Source of the DNA: Granulicella sibirica
Lineage (GTDB): Bacteria > Acidobacteriota > Terriglobia > Terriglobales > Acidobacteriaceae
Assembly (NCBI RefSeq): GCF_004115155.1
Contig: NZ_RDSM01000001.1
Span: 1,798,001 to 1,862,000, forward strand
DNA length: 64,000 bases
Reading direction: 5' to 3'
Part shown: in pieces, positions 34,801-42,797 of the stretch
Position numbering within the stretch: position 1 is the first letter of the stretch
Layout: each line of letters starts with the position of its first letter
The notes under the pieces: model-generated
The model's input: only the letters and a program-made list of their open reading frames with translations
What the model was told of the DNA's origin: nothing
Database searches by the model: none
Translations under genes and position numbers: made by a program

Positions 34801-34990
34801 CGCAAGAAACTTTACGATGCCCTACAACGAAGGCCATCACCTCGAACTCCGTCTCGAAGCATTCAACGCCCTCAACACCCCGCAGTTCTCTAACCCAGGT
34901 ACCAGCCAGGGCTCGAGCACCTTCGGCAAGATCACCTCCACCAAGATCGACAACCGCGAACTGCAGCTTGGCGTGAAGTATCTCTTCTAA
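31829..34990 (+). CDS. TonB-dependent receptor with carboxypeptidase-regulatory-like domain (Oar-like)
   Basis: 1053 residues. A signal peptide (1-25, ending LPLTAQ) precedes a carboxypeptidase-regulatory-like beta-sandwich (about 26-110: ITGTVTDSSGAVLPGATVTV). The plug domain follows (LNGRRFNDLAILTPGVV, IDEFKVLTGNYSAEYGGGSGSIVNV) and then an outer membrane barrel that ends in the aromatic-terminated strand LQLGVKYLF. This large Oar-like class is strongly expanded in Acidobacteria and is thought to import oligosaccharides or other bulky nutrients using the TonB-ExbBD energy system, such as that encoded at 51424-54152. The ATG at 31829 has a strong GAGGAG site. No partner enzymes adjoin it, so the ligand is unknown. 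Confidence 0.93.
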   Translation: MRFCNALLTAACFVLLLALPLTAQTFDTSITGTVTDSSGAVLPGATVTVTSPSTGLTKTAVSGASGQYSVTYLTPGSYTVTIAATGFGSKVQKGLELQINQQAKFDTSLSISSQGQVVEITSQQPLIQAEDASLGAVIDSDRAVNLPLNGRRFNDLAILTPGVVVSNPDDHSSSTNGSTISSNGGRNIWGQINVDGVTMVNNRHAYVNAYPSVDAIDEFKVLTGNYSAEYGGGSGSIVNVQLKTGTNQFHGTVFEFIRNQAVDARNLFRVAPLAKNVLKQNQFGGTVGGPIFKDRTFFFASYEGLRSISETPSTANVLTAAQRNGDFSALTTPLRNPFTGGTYANNQIPVNAVAQNIVNTYMPLPNTTGSTNYSGASSGNLSVDQGILRLDHKFNDANQVFLHYIYADRNFPVTNINPNFHFTGTYPIHNVAFQYVHVFSPHIVNELRLGTDLEHVKQLSVRANTNFTAASIGINGFLVGGPNGRVLTPAEEGFPTLSISGYINVGDGTAASNLDDSRTYQLADNLTWTRGKHTIVFGADIRHVQDNATTNNTPYGSESFTGSITGNAAADFILGYPATSITPEGVPISKLRQWRTGAYVQDDWKLTPKLTLNIGLRHDLWVPPVDVNNVSRTLDFSGPTPVFTPAPGARLNNIWSVSDKDFEPRVGFAYSIDPTTVIRGAYGISFFGGQFDNINILQLNPPTAGSLTISNTTTNPIATISTPVPAALYPANPFYNATTLNASRTHPDLYLQTTNLAVSKQFYSNVLDITYVHVKGTHEDSSLTYFNSPQPGPGAIQARRPYPTFARIRMLDFSGASGYNALQVHFEHRMTHSLSFTGVYSWSHTIDNQGADVNGGGCECQNPRVIHEWANGLTDQRHTLTVGYVWKLPKLSDNQNAIARAFLNGWGLNGIAQVASGTPLFITQSTDAQNTDNGWERPNLVIGVNPRLNNRSVNGWFNTAAFTTSTYLTGYGTTPRNPFVGPATRNTNLALARNFTMPYNEGHHLELRLEAFNALNTPQFSNPGTSQGSSTFGKITSTKIDNRELQLGVKYLF

Positions 34991-35012
34991 ACCAGCCGCT
35001 CCCGAACAAACC

Positions 35013-35050
35013 AAGGCTGCGGAAGCCCACACTTCCGCAGCCTTTTCCTT
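35013..35050 (+). terminator. Rho-independent terminator after the TonB-dependent receptor gene
   Basis: Perfect 13-bp arms AAGGCTGCGGAAG (35013-35025) and CTTCCGCAGCCTT (35032-35044) enclose a 6-base loop and run into a T-rich tail. It lies 22 bases after the receptor stop and is the clearest terminator in the window. Confidence 0.9.
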
Positions 35051-35074
35051 TGCAAAGCAGCATAGTTATTGGCG

Positions 35075-35926
35075 CTAGTTGAAGATCACCGTCTTATTCG
35101 CATACGAGAGAATCCTTCTCTCAAGGTGCCATCGCACTGCCCTCGACAGCACAAGCCTCTCGAGGTCCCGTCCCTTCTGAATCAGGTCTCCAAGCTGATC
35201 GTCATGCGAGATCCGCATCACATCCTGCTCGATGATTGGACCCTCATCCAGAACCTCCGTCACATAATGGCTGCTCGAGCCGATCAGCTTCACCCCACGC
35301 GCAAAGGCTGCATGGTACGGCTTCGCGCCTGTAAACGCCGGCAGGAACGAATGGTGAACGTTGATGATTCGCCTCGGATACGCCGCGCAGAATCCCGGCG
35401 AAAGAACCTGCATATACCGCGCAAGCACCACAAGCTCGACGCCGTTCTCCCGCAGAAGCGTGGTCTGCCTCTCCTCCGCCTGAAGCTTCGTCTCTTTCGT
35501 GACAGGAACGTGGTGAAAAGGAATCTTGTAGAAATCCGCCAGTGGCCGAGCATCCTCGTGGTTGCTGATCAGCAGCGATATCTCGCACTGCAGCTCTCCC
35601 GCATGATGACGAAAGAGAAGATCGTTCAGGCAGTGCAGATACTGCGAGACGAAGATCGCCACCTTCGGAAGCTGCTCCTGATTCGACAGCTCCCACTCCA
35701 TCCCGTATCTCTGAGCCAAAGCGCCAAACTGCTCTCGAAGACTCGCACGCTCCGATGCATCATCCAGGGCAAACTCAACCCGCATGAAAAAGAGATTGAG
35801 GTCGTTGTCCTGGTGCTGCGCCGCATGCAGGATATTCCCACCACGCTCGAAGAGGAACTGCGCGATGGCGGCAACGAGTCCCTTACGATCAGGACAATGG
35901 AGAAGAAGGATCCACGGCTTTGTCAT
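35075..35926 (-). CDS. purU: Formyltetrahydrofolate deformylase
   Basis: 283 residues. It hydrolyses 10-formyl-tetrahydrofolate to formate and tetrahydrofolate, balancing one-carbon pools and supplying formate for purine synthesis. The N-terminal ACT domain begins LLLHCPDRKGLVAAIAQFLFERGGNI. The C-terminal formyltransferase-like domain carries RIINVHHSFLPAF with the catalytic His, and later GSSSHYVTEVLDEGPII with the Asp. Length and order are typical. Single gene on the minus strand, with no visible partner. Confidence 0.93.
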   Translation of the reverse strand: MTKPWILLLHCPDRKGLVAAIAQFLFERGGNILHAAQHQDNDLNLFFMRVEFALDDASERASLREQFGALAQRYGMEWELSNQEQLPKVAIFVSQYLHCLNDLLFRHHAGELQCEISLLISNHEDARPLADFYKIPFHHVPVTKETKLQAEERQTTLLRENGVELVVLARYMQVLSPGFCAAYPRRIINVHHSFLPAFTGAKPYHAAFARGVKLIGSSSHYVTEVLDEGPIIEQDVMRISHDDQLGDLIQKGRDLERLVLSRAVRWHLERRILSYANKTVIFN

Positions 35927-36010
35927 CGGGTTCCAGCATAAACTCCGGGCACAGCCTCATTGTGCGCCACACAGTCGAAGCAGCTGCCGCCACCGCTGAT
36001 GCCTTCGCCA

Positions 36011-36090
36011 TGGCTGCTGCCGTTGCCGTTGCTTCTTTGGTTGTCATTCCCGAAGGGAATCTGCGTCTTCTTTTGCCGTTGCTATTCTCG
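36011..36090. repeat. Dispersed repeat with ATTCCCGAAGGGAAT hairpin, copy 1
   Basis: The 30 bases at 36039-36068 are identical to 56958-56987. The core ATTCCC-GAA-GGGAAT folds into a tight hairpin. The flanks here carry GCCGTTGC repeats. The element lies in a 176-base gap between purU and the S4 gene that otherwise holds nothing recognisable. Confidence 0.7.
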
Positions 36091-36102
36091 AAGCAGCTAC
36101 TC

Positions 36103-36492
36103 CTAGAACCGGATAGTCCGCCCGCGCAGCTTCCCAATATCCCGCCGATCCTTCTTCGAAGGCCGCCCCTCCGTTATCCCGCCCGCCTCAAGCATCATCT
36201 TCCGTTCAAGCGCCGCCTTGGCACGCGCCTCCCGGCTCTCCTCCGTCTCCCGATAGAACGTCTGCGCCACCGCCGCAGGCCCCCTCAACTCGCCGGCGAT
36301 CAGCACCTCCACCTGAAACTCCCCACCCTCATTTCGGATCAAGAGCATATCCCCAACCCGCACATCCCGCGAGGCCTTCGCCCGGGTGCAATTGCTCTCC
36401 ACCCGGCCCAGTTCACAGGCATCCGAAGCCAGCGCCCGCGTCTTGAAGAACCGCGCCGCCCAAAGCCACTTATCGATCCGCACCGATCCCAT
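36103..36492 (-). CDS. S4-domain RNA-binding protein (Hsp15/HslR-like)
   Basis: 129 residues. The S4 RNA-binding domain is at the N-terminus (RIDKWLWAARFFKTRALASDACELGRVESN), followed by a basic tail (GRPSKKDRRDIGKLRGRTIRF). This matches Hsp15-type proteins, which bind stalled 50S subunits with attached peptidyl-tRNA and help recycle them after heat shock. The ATG at 36492 starts directly on the S4 motif. Neighbours do not add information. Confidence 0.85.
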   Translation of the reverse strand: MGSVRIDKWLWAARFFKTRALASDACELGRVESNCTRAKASRDVRVGDMLLIRNEGGEFQVEVLIAGELRGPAAVAQTFYRETEESREARAKAALERKMMLEAGGITEGRPSKKDRRDIGKLRGRTIRF

Positions 36493-36561
36493 GCCCTATT
36501 CTCTCTCCCAGCCCGCGACCGGCGTAAAGTGGTCATCAAGGCCAAAGAAAGGGTATTCCTC

Positions 36562-36873
36562 TTGCCATCCACAAGCACAGCATTCGTAGTAATCGCCGAG
36601 TTGCAGGTTCCGATCGAACATCGCGAAGAATTCCTGAAAATATGCCAGTTCGACAGCGAGCATTCCGTAGCCGACGAACCCGGATGCCGCCAGTTCGACG
36701 TCCTCATCCAGCCGGAATCACCGGAGACGATCGTCCTCTACGAGGTCTATGACGATCGCGCCGCCTTCGACACGCACCTGACCATGCCTCACTTCGCCCC
36801 CTTCGCGGAGGGCCTCGAACGCCTTAATATTCCAAAACCCAACGTACGCTTCTTCACCCGCAACAACCCATAA
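36562..36873 (+). CDS. Antibiotic biosynthesis monooxygenase (ABM/YgiN-like) family protein
   Basis: About 103 residues. The ABM dimeric alpha/beta barrel pattern is clear: AFVVIAELQVPIEHREEFLKICQ, EPGCRQFDVLIQPESPETIVLYEVYDDRAAFDTHL and HFAPFAEGL. Relatives oxidise quinols or degrade haem, and many are uncharacterised. No ATG fits, so I use the TTG at 36562, which has GAAAGGG upstream. The gene converges on tyrA with nine bases between. Confidence 0.78.
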   Translation: MPSTSTAFVVIAELQVPIEHREEFLKICQFDSEHSVADEPGCRQFDVLIQPESPETIVLYEVYDDRAAFDTHLTMPHFAPFAEGLERLNIPKPNVRFFTRNNP

Positions 36874-36882
36874 GTCAGCGCC

Positions 36883-37749
36883 CTACCGCTTCCGAAACGC
36901 GTTCGCCCGCGCAAACTCATCTCTTAACTCCGGCGTCCGCAGGTTCTCCCGAAGATGCGCGAGTCTCTGCTCCAGTGCGAGCAATGTAGCCGCGACCGCG
37001 TCCGTATTCGTCATCGCCACATCTCGCCACATCGAGTAGGGACTAGCCCCAAGCCGCGTCATCTCCCGAAGCGCTCGCCCTCCGATCGCAAGAAACTCTC
37101 CAGCAACCTCCGGGGCCTCGCGGAACTCATCCTCCAGTAGCGCCGCCATCGCGGTCGAAACATACTGCGGCAGGTGGCTGACCCAAGCGCAAACAACATC
37201 GTGCCGCCCCGCCTCCATCTCCACCACCCGGCACCCAAACCGCCGCACCCAATCCTGCCACTCCACCTCGAGCTCTGAAGCCGCCCCCGGTAAGGCCGTA
37301 AACAGCCACGTCGCCCCATTAAGCAGCCGCGCCTCCGCCAGCGCCGCTCCACCCGACTCCTTCCCCGCCATCGGATGCCCTGGCAAAAACCGCGCCTGTC
37401 CGTCGCCGTTATAGAGCCGCCCAGCAAGCTCAGCAATCGAGCCCTTGGTACTCCCCACATCCGTCACAAGCTGGCCCGGCCCAAGCAACGGAGCCAGTCT
37501 CTGCATCCAGTCCAGGATCCCCAGCACCGGCACCGCAAGCATGATCACATCCGCTGCCGTCACCGCCTCGAGAACCCGCTCCTCCCCCTCCAGCGCCTCA
37601 CCAATCGCCCCCATCGCAAGCGCCTGCCGAAGCTCCTCTTCGCTCAGATCCACCCCGGAGATCAACCCGGAAAATCCCGCCGCACGCAAAGCGAGGCCGA
37701 TCGATGATCCGATCAGCCCCGTTCCGACGATGACAACCCGCTCAATCAA
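36883..37749 (-). CDS. tyrA: Prephenate dehydrogenase
   Basis: 288 residues. It oxidatively decarboxylates prephenate to 4-hydroxyphenylpyruvate with NAD(P), toward tyrosine. The Rossmann start is VVIVGTGLIGSSIGLALRAAGF. The family segments LPGHPMAGKESGG (substrate His) and WVSHLPQYVSTAMA (catalytic His region) are present. No chorismate mutase or ACT domain is fused; a separate mutase lies two genes upstream. It is the last gene of the trpB-trpA-mutase-DAHP synthase-tyrA run and begins 17 bases after DAHP synthase ends. Confidence 0.92.
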   Translation of the reverse strand: MIERVVIVGTGLIGSSIGLALRAAGFSGLISGVDLSEEELRQALAMGAIGEALEGEERVLEAVTAADVIMLAVPVLGILDWMQRLAPLLGPGQLVTDVGSTKGSIAELAGRLYNGDGQARFLPGHPMAGKESGGAALAEARLLNGATWLFTALPGAASELEVEWQDWVRRFGCRVVEMEAGRHDVVCAWVSHLPQYVSTAMAALLEDEFREAPEVAGEFLAIGGRALREMTRLGASPYSMWRDVAMTNTDAVAATLLALEQRLAHLRENLRTPELRDEFARANAFRKR

Positions 37750-37766
37750 CAGATACCCTCGCAGCT

Positions 37767-38786
37767 CTAAGCCACCGTACGCCCAACCACCGGCGCCAGC
37801 ATCCTCATCTGCTCCATCAGCTTCTCAAGCTGCTCCGGAAACAGGCTCTGCGCTCCATCCGACATCGCCTTATCCGGATTCGGGTGCATCTCCATCAGCA
37901 GCCCATCCGCGCCAGCAGCAATCGAAGCCAGCGCCATCGGCGGAACCAGGTCCCTCTTCCCAACCCCATGCGACGGATCGCCGAACACCGGAAGATGCGT
38001 CAGCTTCTTCAGCACCGGGATCGCCGAGATATCCATCGTGTTGCGCGTGTACGTCTCGAACGTCCGAATCCCGCGCTCGCACAGCATCAGGTCGTAGTTG
38101 CCGCCCGAAAGAATGTACTCCGCCGACAGCAGAACCTCTTCAATCGTCGCCGCGATCCCACGCTTCAGCAGGACAGGCTTCCGCACATACCCAAGCTCCC
38201 GCAGCAGGTTGAAGTTCTGCATATTGCGCGCACCAACTTGGAAGCAGTCGATGTAAGGAAGCATCAACTCGATCTGCGAGATCTCCATCACCTCGGTGAT
38301 CACCAGCAGGCCGGTCTCGTTCGACACATCCCGCAGCAGCTTCAACCCCTCAAGCCCCATTCCCTGGAACGAGTACGGCGAGCTGCGCGGCTTGAACGCC
38401 CCACCCCGGAGGAACTGCGCCCCCGCCTTCGCCACCTGCTGCGCGCTCAGCAGGATCTGCTCCTTCGACTCCACCGAGCAAGGCCCCGCCATGATCGTCA
38501 CATTCTCGCCGCCAACGACAACGCCATTGGGAAAAGTAATCTTCGTCCCCTCCGGCCGAAAGCTCCGCCCCGCCAGCTTGTACGGCGAAGAGATCCGGTA
38601 GGCGTCGAATACCCCGCTCAGCACCTTGAACTCCGCCACATCGAAGTGCCCCGGCGTCCCCACACCCGCCAGAATCGTCTGGTTCGCCCCGGTCGTCCGG
38701 TGGACATCGAACCCGAGTTCGACCATCCGCTCAATCACCGCGTGAATATGCTCTTCCGTTGCCTGGTCCTGCATCGCTACGATCAT
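37767..38786 (-). CDS. aroF: 3-deoxy-7-phosphoheptulonate (DAHP) synthase, AroF/Thermotoga type
   Basis: 339 residues. It condenses phosphoenolpyruvate and erythrose 4-phosphate in the first shikimate step. The first 70 residues form the small ferredoxin-like regulatory domain ([23 protein letters not shown]) known from Thermotoga-type enzymes, where it senses tyrosine or phenylalanine. The barrel shows [14 protein letters not shown] (metal Cys), [19 protein letters not shown] and [12 protein letters not shown] (metal His). It sits directly between chorismate mutase and prephenate dehydrogenase genes. Confidence 0.93.
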   Translation of the reverse strand: MIVAMQDQATEEHIHAVIERMVELGFDVHRTTGANQTILAGVGTPGHFDVAEFKVLSGVFDAYRISSPYKLAGRSFRPEGTKITFPNGVVVGGENVTIMAGPCSVESKEQILLSAQQVAKAGAQFLRGGAFKPRSSPYSFQGMGLEGLKLLRDVSNETGLLVITEVMEISQIELMLPYIDCFQVGARNMQNFNLLRELGYVRKPVLLKRGIAATIEEVLLSAEYILSGGNYDLMLCERGIRTFETYTRNTMDISAIPVLKKLTHLPVFGDPSHGVGKRDLVPPMALASIAAGADGLLMEMHPNPDKAMSDGAQSLFPEQLEKLMEQMRMLAPVVGRTVA

Positions 38787-38838
38787 CGTCGTCTATCGCC
38801 TTTTCTCTCTCTGACTCAAATCTGAAACCTGCCCACAC

Positions 38839-39099
38839 TCAGGGCCTTTGCTGCAACGTCCGCATCACATCGATAATCCGTTCAAACACATGCTGAATCT
38901 CCGCATCGCCAAGCGGTCCAGGATTCATCGCCCGCACATGGTCGAAAACCTCCTGCTCCCGCTTCGGCTCATACACAGGAGCCCCAGCCTGCCGCTTCAG
39001 CTCGCCGATCGCCTTCGCAGCCTCAGCCCGCTTGCTGATCAGCCCGACTATCTGCTCATCCAGCGCATCGATCCTGTCCCGCCAGTCCGCTATCTCCAC
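38839..39099 (-). CDS. Chorismate mutase, AroQ type
   Basis: 86 residues, the size of a stand-alone all-helical AroQ mutase that rearranges chorismate to prephenate. The first helix WRDRIDALDEQIVGLISKRAEA carries the Arg and Lys that bind substrate, and PVYEPKREQEVFDHV holds the second Arg/Lys-Glu set. It supplies prephenate to the tyrosine enzyme encoded two genes downstream. Mutases of this type often form complexes with Thermotoga-type DAHP synthases, and that gene is next in line. Confidence 0.9.
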   Translation of the reverse strand: MEIADWRDRIDALDEQIVGLISKRAEAAKAIGELKRQAGAPVYEPKREQEVFDHVRAMNPGPLGDAEIQHVFERIIDVMRTLQQRP

Positions 39100-39174
39100 G
39101 TCATCGCCCCGTCTCTGAGAATTCTGCGCCGCACTCCTGCGCTAATGGCACACAGGGAACTCCAACCACTCATC

Positions 39175-39939
39175 CTACCGCCCCCGCAATCCCGCAATGA
39201 AACTCCCAACCGCCGTCGCCGCATCCGTCGGCCCCGTCTTCTCGATCAGCGCCACCAGCGCGCTCCCGATCACAGCCGCATCCGCGAACTCGCCCACAGC
39301 CTTCACATGCGCGGCATTCGAGATCCCGAACCCAACCGCAATCGGCAGGGTCGTGAACTTCCGCAGCCGCTCCACGAGTCCCGGAGCATCGCTAGCCACC
39401 GTATCCCGCGTCCCCGTAATCCCAACCCGCGAGATCGCGTACACAAACCCCTTCGAGTTCTCCCCGATCGCCTTCAGCCGCGCATCCGGACTCGTAGGAG
39501 CCGCCAGGAACACCGGTGCCAACTCATTCGCCGACATCTCCGCCAGGTACTCGCCCGCCTCCTCCACGATCATGTCCGTCAGCAGAACCCCATCCGCGCC
39601 CACCTCCGCAGCCTTGGTGCAGAACTCCTTCATCCCCATCCGCACCACGGGATTCAGATACGAGAACAGCACCAACCCACAAGCCGGACGAGCCTTCCGC
39701 AACTCCGCCGCAATCCCCAGCACATCCGTCAACCGCGTCCCCCGAGCGACGGCCCGCTCACTCGCTCGCTGAATCACCGGCCCATCGGCAAGAGGATCCG
39801 AGAAGGGAACACCCAACTCGATCACATCCGCGCCGTTATCGATCGCCGCCAGCGCAATATCCCGCGTCGTCGCCAGGTCCGGGTCTCCCGCCGTTAAATA
39901 AGCCACAATCCCCGGCTTCGTCTCGAATGCAATCGGCAC
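39175..39939 (-). CDS. trpA: Tryptophan synthase alpha subunit
   Basis: 254 residues. It cleaves indole-3-glycerol phosphate to indole and glyceraldehyde 3-phosphate. The catalytic Glu and Asp region reads VIELGVPFSDPLADGPVIQRA. The phosphate-binding end shows PIAVGFGISNAAHV and ADAAVIGSALV. GTG start at 39939 overlaps the last base of the trpB stop, ensuring coupled synthesis of the two subunits. Confidence 0.95.
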   Translation of the reverse strand: MPIAFETKPGIVAYLTAGDPDLATTRDIALAAIDNGADVIELGVPFSDPLADGPVIQRASERAVARGTRLTDVLGIAAELRKARPACGLVLFSYLNPVVRMGMKEFCTKAAEVGADGVLLTDMIVEEAGEYLAEMSANELAPVFLAAPTSPDARLKAIGENSKGFVYAISRVGITGTRDTVASDAPGLVERLRKFTTLPIAVGFGISNAAHVKAVGEFADAAVIGSALVALIEKTGPTDAATAVGSFIAGLRGR

Positions 39940-41189
39940 TAGAGTCCCCCCGCGATCGTCGAGTCCTTCGTGGCGCCCTGCAAATTCAATTCCCGCGCCA
40001 TGATCCCCATATCCTTATCCCCACGGCCGCTCAGGTTGATCATCAAAATCTGATCCTTCCCCATCCGCGCCGCCATCCTCATCCCCTCAGCCACCGCATG
40101 CGCCGACTCCAGCGCCGGAACGATTCCCTCCGTCCGCGACAACGCCACCGTAGCCTTCAGCGCCTCCTCATCCGAGCACGACACATACTCCGCCCGCCCC
40201 GAGTCATGCAGCATCGCATGCTCCGGCCCCACGCTCGCATAGTCCAGCCCAGCACTCACCGAGTGCGTCGTAGCCACCTGCCCATAGTCGTTCTGCAGCA
40301 CGTACGAGTAGGTCCCCTGCAGCACTCCCGGCAGCCCGCCGCCCGTCTTCTGAAACCGCGCCGCATGTTCCCCAAGCGCCGTCCCACGCCCACCCGCCTC
40401 CACGCCGACTAACTTCACCGAAGCATCCGGAATGAACTCATAGAACGCCCCGATCGCATTCGATCCACCACCCACGCAAGCAACCACCGCATCCGGAAGC
40501 CGCCCTACCTCCTCCAGAAACTGCTTCCGTGCCTCGATCGAAATCACCCGGTGAAAGTTCCGCACCATCGTCGGATACGGATGCGCCCCAAGCGCGCTCC
40601 CAAGCACGTAGTAAGTCGTGCGAACGTTCGTGACCCAGTCCCGCATCGCCTCGTTGATCGCGTCCTTCAACGTAGCCGACCCCGACGCAACCCCACGCAC
40701 ATCAGCCCCGAGCAGGCGCATGCGATAGACATTCAGCTCCTGCCGCCGCATATCTTCCTCGCCCATGTAGATAACGCATTCAAGCCCTAACAACGCACAA
40801 ACGGTAGCCGTAGCCACCCCATGCTGCCCCGCGCCTGTCTCGGCGATGATCCTCTGCTTACCCATCCGCCGCGCCAGCAAACCCTGCCCAAGCGCATTGT
40901 TGATCTTGTGCGCGCCAGTGTGCAGTAGGTCCTCGCGCTTCAGGTAGATCTTCGCTCCACCCAACTGCTCGGACATCCGCTTCGCAAAGTAAAGCGGCGT
41001 CGGGCGCCCACAGTAGTGATGCAGCAGCCCATCAAGCTCCGCATGAAACGCCGGATCATCCTGCGCGACCGCATACGCCGCCTCGAGCTCTTCCAGCGCC
41101 GCCATCAGCGTCTCCGGAACATACCGTCCGCCATAAGCGCCGAACCGCCCCGCCACCTGCACCGCCGGATTCTCAACCGCTGTCGCCAT
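39939..41189 (-). CDS. trpB: Tryptophan synthase beta subunit
   Basis: 416 residues. A PLP enzyme that joins channelled indole to serine. PLP Lys is in [13 protein letters not shown]; the phosphate loop reads [36 protein letters not shown] opens the domain. I start it at the ATG at 41189 (GAGGAG six bases upstream) rather than the adjacent GTG. It heads the aromatic amino acid run and has an attenuator-like hairpin 35 bases upstream. No trpCDEFG genes are in the window. Confidence 0.95.
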   Translation of the reverse strand: MATAVENPAVQVAGRFGAYGGRYVPETLMAALEELEAAYAVAQDDPAFHAELDGLLHHYCGRPTPLYFAKRMSEQLGGAKIYLKREDLLHTGAHKINNALGQGLLARRMGKQRIIAETGAGQHGVATATVCALLGLECVIYMGEEDMRRQELNVYRMRLLGADVRGVASGSATLKDAINEAMRDWVTNVRTTYYVLGSALGAHPYPTMVRNFHRVISIEARKQFLEEVGRLPDAVVACVGGGSNAIGAFYEFIPDASVKLVGVEAGGRGTALGEHAARFQKTGGGLPGVLQGTYSYVLQNDYGQVATTHSVSAGLDYASVGPEHAMLHDSGRAEYVSCSDEEALKATVALSRTEGIVPALESAHAVAEGMRMAARMGKDQILMINLSGRGDKDMGIMARELNLQGATKDSTIAGGL

Positions 41190-41223
41190 CACAAGCTCCT
41201 CGCCCGCAAAACAAACACACGCA

Positions 41224-41256
41224 AAACAAAAGCCGCACCTTATGCAGGTTGCGGCT
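41224..41256 (-). terminator. Attenuator-like terminator hairpin in the trpBA leader
   Basis: On the minus strand, AGCCGC-A-ACC pairs with GGT-GCGGCT (nine pairs with one bulged A) and is followed at once by TTTTGTTTTG. It is a good rho-independent terminator placed upstream of trpB in the direction of its transcription, so it could regulate the operon. A second hairpin (CCGCTAC/GTAGCGG, 41318-41340) lies further upstream in the same 255-base leader. I found no convincing Trp-rich leader peptide. Confidence 0.6.
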
Positions 41257-41447
41257 CGTGGGTATATCGATCGTCTGAAGCGTTACGAAACTTTCAGATG
41301 AACCTACACCGCCGAAGCCGCTACCGTACGCCAGTAGCGGAACGTAAACGACGGGCTAAAAAAGAGACTCATCCTGCGATCTACCTTACATCCGATGGTT
41401 CCCCCACTGCAACCTCGCCTCATGAATTCTCCGCTGATCGTTTCCCA

Positions 41448-42797
41448 CTATTCCGCGATCAGTAATCGCAAATCCCGCAAGTTATTCCCCGTAGGCCCCG
41501 TATACACCGTCGCATTCAACCGATGCAAAAGCCCGTAAGAATCGAACCGCCGCAAGGCATCCTCCGCCTCGCTCTCAAGACCAGGCAGCGTAGTCTCATC
41601 CACCACGGCACCGGCACGATCGCTGTTCCCATCCACCCCGTCGGACCCAGCCGAAAACACCACGGTCGGCCGTTCAGATCCAGCAATCTTCGTAGCCGCA
41701 TACAGAGCGAAGTGCTGATTCCTTCCACCCTTGCCCCCAGTTTCGCCGTCCGTATGCGTCACCTTCACCGTCACCTCACCCGTCGAGATCAGGCAAACCC
41801 GCCCCAGCGTCTCCCGTAGCTCCTGCAGTCGCCCAAGCAGGTAATCCGCGGCATCCCGATAGTCCCAGTCATCGCACGTGTTATCCACCACCGTCGCAAA
41901 CCCTAACGCCTCAGCTTCTCTCCGAGCAGCAACGGCCAAATCCTCAGCCGACAGAAGCGTAAACACCCGTGGCGAAAACATCTCCGGCTTCGGCGTCTCG
42001 ATCATCTGCCCCGACTCGAAGAACCCCCGCACCGCCGCCGGAAACCTATCCAGCAACTGATAGCGCCCGAGTATCTCCCAACACTGCTCCACCGTCGACC
42101 GATCCGGCAGCGTCGGCCCCGAGGCAAGCGCGTCGAGCTGCCCTTCCGGTACATCCGACACCAGCATCGTCACCCCCGGCATCCCCGCTGCGGCCATCCC
42201 AAGCCGCCCGCCTTTTACTGCCGAAAAATGCTTCCGCACGCAGTTGATCTCGGCGATATGCGCCCCGCTATGCACCAGCACCCGATAAAACCCAACCGTC
42301 TCCTCCAGCGAAATCGACTCGTCCAGCGGAAGCTCCATCATCGCCGAAGCCCCACCGCTGATCAGGAAGAAGCAGAACGTCTTCTCCGCCGCAACCGAAG
42401 CCTCACGAACCATCGCAAGCGCCGCCCTCGCAGCCGCAAACGACTCCTCATTCGGCATCGGATGCCCACCCGCAAAATAAGCAATCCCATCCCGCAGCCC
42501 GTCCGGCCTCTCCGGCGCAATCAGCATCCCGGAGACCTCGCACCCATCGGGCAGCCGCACCCGGTCGAGCAGCGACTGCAGCATAGGCGTAGCCCCCTTA
42601 CCCATAGCAACCACCACCACCCGCTCCACCCCGGCGAGATCGACCTCCCCATCCCCCTCCAGCGCAAACGCATACGGCTTCCCGCTAGGACCAGCCCTCA
42701 TCTTCGAAGCAAACGCCTGCTCCACACCACAAGCCGCAAGCGAAGCCGCAAAGATCCCTCTCGCAACGCCACGACGATCGGCCGAAGCTCCTGTCAT
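41448..42797 (-). CDS. Glycerate 2-kinase (GckA/MOFRL type)
   Basis: 449 residues. It phosphorylates D-glycerate to 2-phosphoglycerate, feeding lower glycolysis. The N-terminal DUF4147 domain has VVAMGKGA and LISGGASAMMELP. The C-terminal MOFRL domain has the signature GGKGGRNQHFALYA and SAGSDGVDGNSDRAGAVVD. The start overlaps the end of the LarA-like gene by four bases (ATGA), so the two are translated together. That pairing suggests the racemase provides or handles a 2-hydroxy acid that this kinase can use. Confidence 0.9.
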   Translation of the reverse strand: MTGASADRRGVARGIFAASLAACGVEQAFASKMRAGPSGKPYAFALEGDGEVDLAGVERVVVVAMGKGATPMLQSLLDRVRLPDGCEVSGMLIAPERPDGLRDGIAYFAGGHPMPNEESFAAARAALAMVREASVAAEKTFCFFLISGGASAMMELPLDESISLEETVGFYRVLVHSGAHIAEINCVRKHFSAVKGGRLGMAAAGMPGVTMLVSDVPEGQLDALASGPTLPDRSTVEQCWEILGRYQLLDRFPAAVRGFFESGQMIETPKPEMFSPRVFTLLSAEDLAVAARREAEALGFATVVDNTCDDWDYRDAADYLLGRLQELRETLGRVCLISTGEVTVKVTHTDGETGGKGGRNQHFALYAATKIAGSERPTVVFSAGSDGVDGNSDRAGAVVDETTLPGLESEAEDALRRFDSYGLLHRLNATVYTGPTGNNLRDLRLLIAE

